Of a stretch of 64,000 bases of DNA, positions 1 through 9,553 are shown one piece after another. The position numbers and the translations under genes were made by a program. How positions within the stretch are numbered: the first letter of the stretch is position 1; the number at the start of each line of letters is the position of its first letter. Below the pieces are notes generated by a model. That model was not told where the DNA came from. It ran no database searches and saw nothing but the letters and a program-made list of their open reading frames with translations. Source of the stretch: Stigmatella ashevillena (GTDB lineage: Bacteria > Myxococcota > Myxococcia > Myxococcales > Myxococcaceae); contig NZ_JAQNDM010000002.1 of the NCBI RefSeq assembly GCF_028368975.1, positions 5,636,425 to 5,700,424 of the forward strand. Direction: 5' to 3'.

Positions 1-94
1 CCCTCCACGCCGCGACCGAGCGCTCATCCAGGAGCGCGCGATAAACCTTTGCACGGGGCGCCTTCACACGGCGGCTGATACGCGTCGTACCCAT
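1..94 (-). CDS. SRPBCC/AHSA1-like protein, N-terminal fragment
   Basis: Only the first 31 codons lie in the window; the gene continues past the left edge. Reading leftward from the ATG at 94-92 gives MGTTRISRRVKAPRAKVYRA, followed by LLDERSVAAWR. This N-terminus (a short beta strand, then a basic helix of the form APRAKVYRALLD and an AVAAW-like turn) is typical of the START-like SRPBCC superfamily, including the AHSA1 (activator of Hsp90 ATPase) family, which bind hydrophobic ligands in a helix-grip fold. Ligand and role cannot be told from the fragment. Confidence 0.6.
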   Translation of the reverse strand, partial: MGTTRISRRVKAPRAKVYRALLDERSVAAWR

Positions 95-191
95 GCCCGG
101 AAATTAGCATGGACCGTGGGCGCTTCCAGCGCCTGCGCCGGACAGAGGGGGAGGGCGCCGGGGCGGGCGCTACGGCGGCATCCCGTGCTCG

Positions 192-1874
192 TCATTCGAA
201 AAAGCGGATCTCTCGCCAAGCCACCCACGAAGGGCTCTGGGAAGTCGCCACGCGTATCCATCGGACGTTGGCCGTGCCAGTCCATACGAGCTGCTGCTGG
301 TCCTGCGTGAAGCCTTGGATGGTGCCCAGAAGCGACCAAGCCCCCAGGGTGGCCGCGCCGTAGATGTGATGCACTGTCGCCCCAGAGGGGTACTGATTCG
401 TGACCAGTTCGATCCGCCGCACCTGGGTACTGCCGCCGAAGTCATATTCAATCCACTGGGGAGCCACTCCGCCAGCAGCCCAGCTATCCAGCAGGTCACG
501 GTTGGTGGCGGCAAACGGAACCCCCCAGTCCCAGCTCGCCGAAGCCACGGCGTCCACGGGAAAGATTTGCGTATCCTCTGGGTGAAGCAGGGAGCGGGAG
601 AACTGGTACAGACGCTCCCTGACCCAGCGCATGTCGCGGGTTCCCTGCTCCGCCTGTCCGTTCGCGTTGAGATCGAGGCTCGGCCACAAGAACGGCGCCA
701 CGGCCACGTACTTGCCATCGGACAACACCTCCTTGTGCCAGGCGTTGAGCCGACCGATGACAAGGTTTTGAGCGAGCAGGTCCTCATTCGCCGCGTCCCA
801 GCGGAAGGCTTCGGGGACGGCGATCATTCGCTGACTGGGCGACAGCCACGAGCGCAGGGTCGAGATGTACCAGGGCATGCTCTGGCCATTGCAGTTGTCC
901 CACGGGCCGTAGCAGTCGAAGCCCACCCAGTCGAACATCGAGACGTAGGCGCTTCCGAGGCCTCGCGTGAGGGTGGGGTAGGCCAGGATCGTCCCCACGG
1001 GCTTCGAGGGAAAGTCCGCGTGCATCCGTCCCGACATGGCTTGCAACCAGCCTCGCATCGTGGCGTCACTGACGTTGTTCACCCAAGCGTTATGGTACGG
1101 CTCATCGAGCGGATAGAAGGCGAGCACCGTGTCCTCGTATCCTCCATCGAGGATGATCCGCCGCACCTGCTCCCACTGCGCCTGCCAATCGGCACTTGGC
1201 GCCAGCGGGCTGCTCGAGAACAGCTGGCCGTTCAGCACCAGGATGGCCTTGCTCCCCACCCGTTTCGCCTCGGCGAGTTTGCCCGCGAGCGTAGAGACCG
1301 CCGTCGCAATCCAGGTGACGTTTGCACCCACCGCCGCAGTCTCCGCTGTGTGGTCGCCTGTCCCGTGACCGTCGAAGGCGCTGGCAAAGTACCCCAGATG
1401 CTCGACCCCCTGAAAAACCTCAATCTCACTCCAGGCGACCCACGAGGGGCTCTGGGTCGTGGTGATGCGGACATAGCGCACCTGTCCGAGGTGGTCGCCC
1501 GAGAGGCCATCCCCTGTGTGCTCCAGCCATTGCCCACCGGAGGTGGTGCCGGTGAAGGTCTTGACCAGCCGAAGGTTGCCCGGATCCTGCCCGACGTACA
1601 CGCTGTGGGAGGTGAGGCCGCTCGGCTCTTGCGCCACGAGGAGCCGGATCTTCCAAAGGGCGACGGTCCTCCCGAGATCCAATTCGATCCACTGTGTGGC
1701 AAAGCCTCCCGCGTTCCAGACCGTGGCAGGGTTGCCATCCACCACATTCGTGGCGGGGGTTCCCGCATAGGTACTGGAGGCGGTGACAGCGATGGGCTGG
1801 AGCCCCTTGGGCGCCGCCTCCACGCGTGGGCACCAGAGCAGCAGTGCGAGACTGACGAAGAGTGCACGGGTCAT
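192..1874 (-). CDS. secreted two-discoidin-domain protein with central barrel-like domain
   Basis: 560 aa with a Sec signal peptide (about residues 1-20, ending VEA). Residues about 25-155 and 440-560 are two F5/8 type C (discoidin) carbohydrate-binding-like domains. They share the closing motif QSPSWVAW-x-EI, so one is probably a duplicate of the other. The middle, about 160-430, resembles a glycoside-hydrolase-type (beta/alpha)8 barrel, with FYPLDEPYHNAW and DWVGFDCYGPWDNC; the Asp-Glu pair in LDEPY is a candidate catalytic site. A secreted polysaccharide-acting or polysaccharide-binding enzyme is a reasonable inference, but the hydrolase family is not recognised. It is divergent from the PstS-like gene. 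Confidence 0.8.
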   Translation of the reverse strand: MTRALFVSLALLLWCPRVEAAPKGLQPIAVTASSTYAGTPATNVVDGNPATVWNAGGFATQWIELDLGRTVALWKIRLLVAQEPSGLTSHSVYVGQDPGNLRLVKTFTGTTSGGQWLEHTGDGLSGDHLGQVRYVRITTTQSPSWVAWSEIEVFQGVEHLGYFASAFDGHGTGDHTAETAAVGANVTWIATAVSTLAGKLAEAKRVGSKAILVLNGQLFSSSPLAPSADWQAQWEQVRRIILDGGYEDTVLAFYPLDEPYHNAWVNNVSDATMRGWLQAMSGRMHADFPSKPVGTILAYPTLTRGLGSAYVSMFDWVGFDCYGPWDNCNGQSMPWYISTLRSWLSPSQRMIAVPEAFRWDAANEDLLAQNLVIGRLNAWHKEVLSDGKYVAVAPFLWPSLDLNANGQAEQGTRDMRWVRERLYQFSRSLLHPEDTQIFPVDAVASASWDWGVPFAATNRDLLDSWAAGGVAPQWIEYDFGGSTQVRRIELVTNQYPSGATVHHIYGAATLGAWSLLGTIQGFTQDQQQLVWTGTANVRWIRVATSQSPSWVAWREIRFFE

Positions 1875-2076
1875 GATGAATACCTTAGGACAGAAAGTTT
1901 ATGACCGGAATGGCAGCACTTCGCCCTTGCGCGCCAATGAACATCCGCTCGACGCCTCAATGGCAGACATCCGTGACATGTCACCAGCCGCTGTCCGGGA
2001 TTTGACGCAATTGGCGCGCGGAGAAAGCGAGGGATTGAGGCACCTTGCGCATGCCTCTCAACACGGAGCAAACCTC

Positions 2077-3147
2077 ATGAACACGATGAAGTGGATGATG
2101 CCGGCCGCGGTGGTGGTGTCGATGACCCTGTCGCTGGTGGGCTGCGGTGGCCAGCCTTCCGACAACGGGCAGCAACCGAAGTCCATGACCCAGAACCTGG
2201 GCCCCAACAACGAGTTCTACGGCTCGGACACCCTGAAGGAGGTGTTGGTTGCCTCCAACGTCCAGTCGTCCGCCGGTCTGACCATCGAGGGGAAGGGCTC
2301 GGGCGTGGGCGAGGGCTGCCTGCGCAACGGTTCGAGCCCCTACTGCATCGGCCGTCAGCAGACGCTGGCGCCCATGTCGCGCGACTTCAAGGCGGGCACC
2401 TGTTCCGGTGGCACCGCTTCGAGCGGCGCCTGCTGCCCTGGTGAGTCCAGCAACGCCGTCGCGCTCGACGCGGTGAACGCGTTCGTCCGCAGCACCACCT
2501 ACAGCGCCCTGCCCAACAACAGCATCTCCACGGCGGACCTCAAGAAGGTCTTCTGCGGCGATGGCACCGGCAGCGCCGCCACCTGCGTCAGCAACTGGTC
2601 CGCGCTGGGCCGCCCCACCGCGGGCACCCTCGCGAAGTACCGCCGGGATGACCTGTCCGGCACGACCGACACCTTCAAGTCGCTGGTCGGCTGCACCACG
2701 TTCTGCTCCGACGTGACCGTCGTCCTCGATGAGTCGAGCGCCAACCCCGCCGCCTGCGCCACCACCGACAGCGCCACCGTCTGCATTGGCAAGCTGGCGG
2801 CGAGCAACTCCAACGCCATCGGTTACGCAGGGGACTCTGCCCGGCGCACCGGCAACACGGCGCTCCAGGTGAACGGCATTGCCCCCACCCCCGCCAACGT
2901 CCGCAAGCTGCTCGCCAGCAACCCCACGGGCGTCTACCCGCTGTCGCGCAAGCTCTTCCTCAACGAGAACGTGAACTACACGAAGACGGCCCAGGAGCAG
3001 GCCCTCTATGACTGGGTCTACAGCACCAACACCCAGGACTTCGAGAATCTCCTGGTTGAGCAGGGTTTCATTGCTTGCAGCGATATCAGCCCGCTCGATT
3101 GCGGCGGGGACCTGGGCCGCGGCTCCGGCGTGTGCCAGGGCTTGTGA
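2077..3147 (+). CDS. PstS-like substrate-binding lipoprotein
   Basis: 356 aa from ATG 2077, which follows a GGAG box and opens a lipoprotein signal peptide with lipobox LVGC (Cys23). The longer upstream frame is rejected because it buries this signal. The mature protein has features of the phosphate-binding periplasmic fold: GSDTLKEVL near the N-terminus, GKGSGVGEG, a PMSRDF motif, an ALDAVNAFV helix, ISTADLKKVFCGDGT, and YRRDDLSGTTDTFKSLVG. These match segments that surround the oxyanion in PstS-family proteins. No pstC, pstA or pstB lies nearby, so this is an orphan binding protein or sensor; its ligand is not shown by sequence. Confidence 0.8.
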   Translation: MNTMKWMMPAAVVVSMTLSLVGCGGQPSDNGQQPKSMTQNLGPNNEFYGSDTLKEVLVASNVQSSAGLTIEGKGSGVGEGCLRNGSSPYCIGRQQTLAPMSRDFKAGTCSGGTASSGACCPGESSNAVALDAVNAFVRSTTYSALPNNSISTADLKKVFCGDGTGSAATCVSNWSALGRPTAGTLAKYRRDDLSGTTDTFKSLVGCTTFCSDVTVVLDESSANPAACATTDSATVCIGKLAASNSNAIGYAGDSARRTGNTALQVNGIAPTPANVRKLLASNPTGVYPLSRKLFLNENVNYTKTAQEQALYDWVYSTNTQDFENLLVEQGFIACSDISPLDCGGDLGRGSGVCQGL

Positions 3148-3174
3148 GCTGAAACCTCTCATGTGAGGCAGTCC

Positions 3175-3210
3175 AAGGCCGGGGGAGCTTCTGCTCCTCC
3201 GGCCTTTTCC
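3175..3210 (+). terminator. Rho-independent terminator after the PstS-like gene
   Basis: Inverted arms AAGGCCGG and CCGGCCTT-like flank a short loop around TTCT, with further pairing of GGAGC to GCTCC, and the stem runs straight into TTTTCCTTTCT. It lies about 30 bases after the stop codon of the PstS-like gene. Confidence 0.8.
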
Positions 3211-3345
3211 TTTCTGAAAAGCCATCCGTCTGTCACAAACACTGCGGGCTGAAGATTCCAGTCAGGCTTTCGTTACCATTTCTTGTCAATTCCTCACGGC
3301 GCTTCTCCGCTAAGGCTTGCGCAGCGCAGGAGGAGAACCGGTCTC

Positions 3346-6078
3346 ATGGAGATGACAAGGAATAGGCCCGTCCCGGGCCTCACCTTCGGTGTATCGCTGC
3401 TCGTGCTAGCCCTGGCGGCAGGTTGCTCGTCCTCAGAAGGGCCCCCAGCCTCCCAGGATGGCGGCCCCCCCGACACGGGCGCGCCCGACGCGGGTGACGG
3501 CGGCACGGGCCCCACGCCCGCCACCTGCCTCCCGGCCAATTCGAACGAGCGCATACCGCTGCGCCACGCCGCCACCCGCGAGCCGGTCTTCGAGACCTTC
3601 GGCAACCTGAGGGCGCGCGTGGACACGCAATGCGGCACCTGCCACAAGGCGCCCGAAATCCGGGGCGGCTTCCAGTACACCTCCAGCCATGCGGGGCTGC
3701 GGGACGCGGCGGCCTCCATGGCCCGGATGGCCACGCAGGGCGCCATGCCGCCCCTGCCCACCCCGGATCAGCTCAAGCAGGCGGTGGCGCTCGGCCAGGC
3801 GCTCTCGTCCTGGCTGGCCCAGGGCGCGCCGGAGGGCTCCTTCGAGGTGCGGGAAGAGGGCTCGAGCGACGGGGGCGTGGCGGTGGCACGGGACGTGGGC
3901 GAGGCGATGACCGACCTGGGCCACTGCATCCCCGGGTCCGAGCCGCTGGGCAGAGATCCTCAGAAGGACGCCTGGTTCGCCCAGCTCACCGCGCTGCCCC
4001 GGCTCCTGTCCGAGACGGACACTGGCATCGTGACGTTCGACGCGCGGACGCTCGCCCAGCATGGCACCGTGGCGTTCACGCCCACCTATCCGCTCTTCTC
4101 GGATCACGCCAAGAAGCTGCGCCAGGTGCACGTGCCCGCGGGGAGCGCCATCCGGTACGAGCCCTCCACCCAGCGCTTCGAGATTCCCCCCAACACCCGC
4201 TTCTACAAGACGTTCTTCAAGCCGGTGAAGGACGCCCAGGGCCGCGTGGGCTACCGGAAGATCGAAACGCGGCTCATCGTCGTGCGCCAGCCCTGGCAGG
4301 ACTCGCTCTTCGGCACGTACCTGTGGAACGAGGACGAGACGGTGGCGGAGCTGCACGACCTGCGCTACCGCGACAGCTCGAGCTTCTCGGACCGCGTCCT
4401 CGTCTACCGCACGGACGAGGCCACCGGCACCACGCGCAACTACGCCATCCCCGGCCGACACCGCTGCATCGACTGCCACACCGGCTCCGAGGGGCGGAAC
4501 TTCGTCCTCGGCTTCACCCCCTTGCAGCTCAACCGCCGGCCCGCGGGGGAGGGCGGCGTGGATGCCACGGCGAGCGTGCTACCGGACGAGCTGTCCCAGG
4601 TGGACCGGATGATCCAGTACGGCATCCTCACCGGCATTCGCTCGAGCGCGGACCTGCCCAAGCTGGAGACGTATGGCAGCAAGCGCCCGCGCAACCTCCA
4701 GGAGTTGGAGATGCAGGGCTACTTCATCGGCAACTGCGCGCAGTGCCACAACCCGGAGGGCTTCGCGGTGCAGAGCAACCCCGCGATCGCCTCGCTGGAC
4801 TTCTCCGCCGGCGGCATCCTGTACCAGTTCCCCCCGTCCCTGAAGGAGAGCAATGGGCTGCGCCCGTATGTCCACCTGGGGGTGACGGACTTCGCCGCGG
4901 ACCTGCGGAGCCCGGCGCCCGCCAGCACGCTCTTCCAGCGCGTCGCCCGCGACACGGACGAGCGCATCATCCACATGCCCGCCAACGTCCCAGGCCAGGA
5001 CTGCCGCGCCGCGCTCCTGGTGGCGCGGTGGATCGCCTCGCTGGATTGGCCCCGGGACAACGGGCTGAGCCAGGAGCAGAAAGAAGCTCAGCGTCAGGAG
5101 CGCCTGCGTCAGGCGGAGCTGGCCGTGAGGGACACCTGCCAGGACCCGCCCGATGTGCGCTGGGTCTCCGAGGATTTCACCGACAAGGTTCCCTACGAGC
5201 CGCGCAACCCCCACTGGGCGTCCCGCATCGGCACGCCGCCTTTCGACCACCTGACGCGCTACCCCATCACCCAGGAGCACGAGGCGCTCGCCCGCCAGCG
5301 CATCCCCACGAACTTCTGGATTCCGAAGCCGGGCTGTCGCTTCGAGTCCAATGCCCCCCCTCCGCCGTCCATCGAGCCGTGGATGAAGGACGCGCTGGGC
5401 AATCCCAAGCAGCCCTGGGGAGAGCTCTATTACGCCACTCCCGGTGCCGTGGTGTTCCAGGGCATCTGCGCCAACTGCCATGGCCGCGCGGGGGATGGGC
5501 AGAGCGGCGCCGCCAAGACATTGGTGGCGCTCAACGGGTCGCGCGTGGCCAACCTTGTGAAGGGGCTGGGCGGCACCTCCTCCACCGGAGAGCCCCACGT
5601 GGCGATGTTCGAGCGGGTGCTGGGCCCGCTCGGAGGGGCCCGCTACCTGGCGTGGATGGCCTCGGGGGGCACCACGGTGACGTTCACCCCGGAGTTCATG
5701 CAGGCGTGGATCAAATACGGCGACGTGGACATCGACTTCTCGCCCCGGGAGACGGACTGGGGCAAGTGGGGCGCCAACATGCTCGGCGCCGCCCGCGGCG
5801 CTTGCGATCTGGTGCGCGCCGGCAAGTTTGGCACCGGCTCCAGTGAGCCCCCCAGCGGCAATCCCAACGCCCTGGGCGGTGCCACCCTGTGGAAGCGGGT
5901 CTGCACCCTCGACAATCCCCTGACGCCGGACATCGAAGCGGGGACGGATGACGCCGCGGTCGCGGAGTGGCTCCAGCGCGCGCAGTTCAACGCGGGCGTG
6001 ATGGCCTACTTCTATCTGCGCGACGAGCTGTCCCAGGGCCGCATCGCGCTGCTGCGCAGCGAGTGCACCAAGCGGTGA
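3346..6078 (+). CDS. four-haem c-type cytochrome lipoprotein
   Basis: 910 aa. ATG 3346 is chosen because AGGAGGAG lies 10 bases upstream and the frame then opens with a signal peptide and lipobox LAAGC. An Asp/Gly/Pro-rich linker follows. Four CxxCH haem-c motifs are visible: CGTCH (Cys96), CIDCH (Cys374), CAQCH (Cys464) and CANCH (Cys708). The last is followed by GRAGDG, as in mono-haem cytochrome c domains. The long stretches between motifs look like globular beta-rich domains. An exported, membrane-anchored electron carrier or redox enzyme is likely; the substrate is unknown. The DUF4397 lipoprotein gene follows after about 50 bases and is probably co-transcribed. Confidence 0.82.
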   Translation: MEMTRNRPVPGLTFGVSLLVLALAAGCSSSEGPPASQDGGPPDTGAPDAGDGGTGPTPATCLPANSNERIPLRHAATREPVFETFGNLRARVDTQCGTCHKAPEIRGGFQYTSSHAGLRDAAASMARMATQGAMPPLPTPDQLKQAVALGQALSSWLAQGAPEGSFEVREEGSSDGGVAVARDVGEAMTDLGHCIPGSEPLGRDPQKDAWFAQLTALPRLLSETDTGIVTFDARTLAQHGTVAFTPTYPLFSDHAKKLRQVHVPAGSAIRYEPSTQRFEIPPNTRFYKTFFKPVKDAQGRVGYRKIETRLIVVRQPWQDSLFGTYLWNEDETVAELHDLRYRDSSSFSDRVLVYRTDEATGTTRNYAIPGRHRCIDCHTGSEGRNFVLGFTPLQLNRRPAGEGGVDATASVLPDELSQVDRMIQYGILTGIRSSADLPKLETYGSKRPRNLQELEMQGYFIGNCAQCHNPEGFAVQSNPAIASLDFSAGGILYQFPPSLKESNGLRPYVHLGVTDFAADLRSPAPASTLFQRVARDTDERIIHMPANVPGQDCRAALLVARWIASLDWPRDNGLSQEQKEAQRQERLRQAELAVRDTCQDPPDVRWVSEDFTDKVPYEPRNPHWASRIGTPPFDHLTRYPITQEHEALARQRIPTNFWIPKPGCRFESNAPPPPSIEPWMKDALGNPKQPWGELYYATPGAVVFQGICANCHGRAGDGQSGAAKTLVALNGSRVANLVKGLGGTSSTGEPHVAMFERVLGPLGGARYLAWMASGGTTVTFTPEFMQAWIKYGDVDIDFSPRETDWGKWGANMLGAARGACDLVRAGKFGTGSSEPPSGNPNALGGATLWKRVCTLDNPLTPDIEAGTDDAAVAEWLQRAQFNAGVMAYFYLRDELSQGRIALLRSECTKR

Positions 6079-6129
6079 ATCACCGGCGTGCCATGTCCTC
6101 TGTCTTTGTCTTCCTTGGAGAGAGTCCGC

Positions 6130-7854
6130 GTGAAGAAAAACATTCCAGGTGTCTGGTGGTTGATGACCCTCCTTGTCTTGCCGGCTGGCATCACCGGCTG
6201 CGGCGATGACACGGAGGACCCACTCCCCGTCGAGGACGCGGGGGTTCCCCGTCCGGACGGAGGTGGCGGACTTCCGGATGGGGGAGGGGGCACTCCCGAC
6301 GGGGGCGGGGGCCTTCCGGACGGAGGGGAGACCCCGCCAGATGGCGGAACCGATGGAGGCGTGGATGCCGGTCCTCCCGCGCTCAAGGCTTATGTGCGTT
6401 TCGTCAATGCCTACCTGGGCGTGAAGAACAACCCCAGCGACAAGGCCGACGCACCGTGGGATCCGTACGCGATGGAGGTCTATGCCGGAGACACTCGGCT
6501 GTTCCCCGAGCCGGTGGAGCCAGGGGACAAGGCGGTGACGGATTACCAGGCGTTCGCGCTGCCCCCCGGCCAGAGCGTGCGCTTCACCGTGCGCCTCGCG
6601 GAGGCCCTCCCCACGGACAGCCCGGTGGCGAGCTCGGAGGACATCCCCCTCCAGGACGGGGAGCGGCTCACGCTTGTGGGCACTGGGAACGTCACGTATG
6701 CCGGCATGGACCGGATGGAGTCCCCTCGGCTGCTGGCGCTGAAGGAGGCCTTCGAGCCGGCAGAGGCAGGCACCCTCCGGGTGCGCTACGTGACGGCGGA
6801 CCGGGTCACCGGCACCAATCGCAACCGGCGGCTCGCCAACGACACGGGCTCGACGCCGTACACCACGGCGGAGCCCTACTCGGCCGACACGTCCCCGGGC
6901 GGCGTCTCCATTCCGGCGCAACCCCCGCGGCTGGCGATCATCGGCTCGCCGAACTTCACGCCCTCGCAGAGCGGCAAGCTGTTCTTCTCTCCCCCGGCGG
7001 AGACACTGGTGGCGGGGAGCGCCTGGTTCGCCATCACCACGGGCGATGACCGGCGCACCCTCCAGGATGAGGGGGCTCCCGCGCTGCTGCTGATCCCCGC
7101 AGGCAGGAACGGAGCCATCCGCCTGAAGCGCGATCCGCTCCTCTACTTCTTCCATGCCATCAGCCCCGCCACGGACGGCCCGGCCCCCGCGGCCTTGCAG
7201 GTGCTCCACGGCTCGCAGCTCATCGCCAGCAACCTCCGGTACGGGGCCACCCCGGCCATCGGAGAGCTGCCGGTCCTTCCGGCGGGCGGGACGCTCCGGT
7301 TCACACGCTCCGGCGACAGCAGCGAGACCGTGCTGGCCGATGCCCCGACGGGCCCCTTGGAGGCGGGGGGCCGGTACCTGGCCGTGGTGAGCGGCACGGA
7401 GGGCGCCCAGGCCCAACTGACCCTGGTGAAGGAGGATTTCGAACCCACCGCGGTGCCCACCCCCCGGGTGCGGCTCATCCAAGCCTCGGCCAATGCGCCG
7501 GCGGCGCTCGGCTTTGGCCACTTCGCGGTGGAGCCGGACGGCATCACCCCGGGCGCCTTCACGCCCGTGGTCACCGGCGCGGAGTACGGCACGGCGGCCG
7601 GGCCCGCCCTGGGGGCTTCCTTCACCCCCCAGGTGGTGACCCCCGCGTCCGGCAGCCCCTACCTCTATTACGGCATCCGGGCATCGGTGAACGGAACGGT
7701 CCTCGAACGCTCCGTCACGGGCCGACCGCTGACCACACCGAACTTCATCGTGTTGATGGGAGATTGGAGCACCTCCCTGCAATTTCGGGCGCTCAACGTC
7801 CGCATCAACACCTGGTCCGCCACGGCGCCGGAGGGGACCTTCGGCGCACCGTGA
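6130..7854 (+). CDS. DUF4397-domain lipoprotein with Gly/Asp/Pro linker
   Basis: 574 aa from GTG 6130, behind GGAGAGAG. The signal peptide ends in lipobox ITGC (Cys24). Residues about 28-80 are a low-complexity PDGGGG-type tether made of imperfect repeats, typical of myxobacterial surface lipoproteins. The rest carries repeated beta-rich DUF4397-like modules, beginning at YVRFVNAYLG, with the usual features 'RFVNA', 'MEVYAGDTRL' and 'LPPGQSVRFTVR'; a second unit begins near ALQVLHGS and a third near PRVRLIQASAN. The molecular role of DUF4397 is not known. It follows the haem lipoprotein closely, so the two probably work in one outer-envelope complex. Confidence 0.75.
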   Translation: MKKNIPGVWWLMTLLVLPAGITGCGDDTEDPLPVEDAGVPRPDGGGGLPDGGGGTPDGGGGLPDGGETPPDGGTDGGVDAGPPALKAYVRFVNAYLGVKNNPSDKADAPWDPYAMEVYAGDTRLFPEPVEPGDKAVTDYQAFALPPGQSVRFTVRLAEALPTDSPVASSEDIPLQDGERLTLVGTGNVTYAGMDRMESPRLLALKEAFEPAEAGTLRVRYVTADRVTGTNRNRRLANDTGSTPYTTAEPYSADTSPGGVSIPAQPPRLAIIGSPNFTPSQSGKLFFSPPAETLVAGSAWFAITTGDDRRTLQDEGAPALLLIPAGRNGAIRLKRDPLLYFFHAISPATDGPAPAALQVLHGSQLIASNLRYGATPAIGELPVLPAGGTLRFTRSGDSSETVLADAPTGPLEAGGRYLAVVSGTEGAQAQLTLVKEDFEPTAVPTPRVRLIQASANAPAALGFGHFAVEPDGITPGAFTPVVTGAEYGTAAGPALGASFTPQVVTPASGSPYLYYGIRASVNGTVLERSVTGRPLTTPNFIVLMGDWSTSLQFRALNVRINTWSATAPEGTFGAP

Positions 7855-7863
7855 GCCCTGGCG

Positions 7864-9507
7864 CTACTGCGGCGGCGTCCAGTGCTCCATGGCCCGGGCC
7901 ACGTAGGGATTCTGGACCCGGCCCGGCTGGTTGAAGCTCGCCAGCAAGCCACTGAGCGCGCCCATGCCTCGGTTGTGCACGAGCATCGTGGCCTCCGCCG
8001 CTTCGGCGGGGGTCAACGGGCGGCCCAGCGTCCGGGCGCCCTCGCGGACCACCGTGTTGTAGTTGTCCTGGATGAGGCCGCGCGCCAACGGGATGCCCCC
8101 GTTGTCGGTCATCGCATCACGCAGCGCCTGGCCGTTCTCGCTGGAGAACAGCGCCCGGGTGACGAAGCCCTGCCGGTGCTCCCCATGGAAGTCCGGATTG
8201 TCGATGTACTTCTCGACATCCGTCTCGCGCAGCCCGAGCGCCTCGACGTTCGCGGCGATGTCTGGATTCTCCATGGCCCTGTCCACATTGCCCACGCCCG
8301 GCAACTGCTTGGAGAGCTGGGCGGCGCGGAACATGTTCTCGATGTCCGCGTCCTTCAGGCCCGTCTGCTCCCGGAACTCCGCCCCGTGGTCCGCGGTGTA
8401 CTCGGCGATCCGGGTCTGCAGGTCCGCCTCGGACAGGCCTCCGTTGGGCACCTGGCCCCGGATGTCGTTGTACGTCGCGGTGGTCTGCCGGGCGAGGGTG
8501 TTCAGATCCTGGACCTCCGTGGCGTCCAGACCGTACTGCTCCGCCACATCGGGATATTGGGCGAGCACGCCCACGGCGGTGCCTGCCACGAGTTGCCCCT
8601 TGCCGAAGGACGCGGGCGTTCCCGAGGCATTGCGCAGCAGCGCGGGGCTCTCGCCGAGCACGCTATCGCCCGTCTCCACGGCCTCGATGGCCTCGACAAT
8701 CTGTTCGACCTCGGGGGCGAGCCCGAACGTGTCCACGGGGACGCCGGCCGTGGAATCCGCAGCGCTTGGATTGAAGGTGCTCTGGGTGCCGTAGGTCGGA
8801 TCCCTCAGGCTGAACGCGGTCGCGCCATTGAGCCCGACGTTTCCATCGGTGGCGACGCCCGCCACTTCCCCCTGGAACTTGCGGATGGCCTCGATCGTCT
8901 GGGACATCTCCGCTTCCGGGATGGCATCGGTCTGGGCAGGATCCGCCTGTTCGGCGGTGTAGGCCTCATCACTGAGGAAGCCCAGTTCATGCAGCCGGTC
9001 TTGGACCTTGCGGACATCGGAGGGGACGTTGGCCCCGCGGGCTCCCACGGGGCTGGTCAGATCGAGCGCCACGGGCGCGGGAAGCGTTCCCTCACGGGGC
9101 TCGAACCGCGCGGCGGGGCCGAGGGAATCCAGCGTGGGAATCTCGGAGGAGAGCTCCGGCGCTTGAAGCGGAATGTCCTGCTCGGCCATGGGGGTGGGCG
9201 AGAGGAGCTTGTCCGAGAGCGAGAAATCAGGCGCCGTGAGGAGGTTCTGGGCCTTGGCGTTCACCGCCGGGGTGGCATCGAAGCGGCTCTGGTCAAAGGC
9301 GGCCCGCGTCTGCGTGGCCTTGGTGGTAGACGCCACGTCCTTCTTGCCGACGGCCGTCTTGTCGCCCGCCTTGACGGAGGACTCCTGCGTGTTCTGGACC
9401 GTACTTCGGGTGTTGTTCTCTTGAGAGGAGACCGAATTCCGGCTGGAAGACGACGATGCGGAGTTGCGAGCGTTCGAGTTGGAGTTGCTGCTGGAACTGA
9501 CACTCAT
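7864..9507 (-). CDS. peptidoglycan-binding-domain protein, Ser/Asn-rich N-terminus
   Basis: 547 aa with no evident signal peptide. The first 40 residues are almost only Ser, Asn and Arg, an intrinsically disordered head, followed by a linker to about residue 145. Around 150-240 is a PG_binding_1-like unit: VRKVQDRLHELGFL, then IEAIRKFQ and DGNVGLNG, the usual helix pattern of that fold. The C-terminal half is helical and unassigned. The gene converges on the DUF4397 lipoprotein gene with only about 10 bases between stops. Similar head-plus-PG-binding proteins are common in myxobacteria; function is unknown. Confidence 0.72.
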   Translation of the reverse strand: MSVSSSSNSNSNARNSASSSSSRNSVSSQENNTRSTVQNTQESSVKAGDKTAVGKKDVASTTKATQTRAAFDQSRFDATPAVNAKAQNLLTAPDFSLSDKLLSPTPMAEQDIPLQAPELSSEIPTLDSLGPAARFEPREGTLPAPVALDLTSPVGARGANVPSDVRKVQDRLHELGFLSDEAYTAEQADPAQTDAIPEAEMSQTIEAIRKFQGEVAGVATDGNVGLNGATAFSLRDPTYGTQSTFNPSAADSTAGVPVDTFGLAPEVEQIVEAIEAVETGDSVLGESPALLRNASGTPASFGKGQLVAGTAVGVLAQYPDVAEQYGLDATEVQDLNTLARQTTATYNDIRGQVPNGGLSEADLQTRIAEYTADHGAEFREQTGLKDADIENMFRAAQLSKQLPGVGNVDRAMENPDIAANVEALGLRETDVEKYIDNPDFHGEHRQGFVTRALFSSENGQALRDAMTDNGGIPLARGLIQDNYNTVVREGARTLGRPLTPAEAAEATMLVHNRGMGALSGLLASFNQPGRVQNPYVARAMEHWTPPQ

Positions 9508-9553
9508 GGGAAGGACCTTGGGAAAAGATGAAACGTTGGAGCCATCCTACACT

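Noticed and set aside
315-1904. Long open frame of 529 codons antisense to the discoidin protein
   Set aside because: It is a shadow frame of high-GC coding DNA: no signal peptide, no domain, Arg/His/Gly-rich text, and the opposite strand has a clear protein.
6230-6370. Gly/Asp/Pro repeats as a possible DNA repeat element
   Set aside because: They are imperfect repeats that keep the reading frame and encode a lipoprotein tether, so they are a coding feature.
4579-7782. Open frame of 1067 codons antisense to the haem and DUF4397 genes
   Set aside because: Composition is dominated by Arg, Gly, His and Ala with no domain, and it covers two genuine lipoproteins on the other strand.
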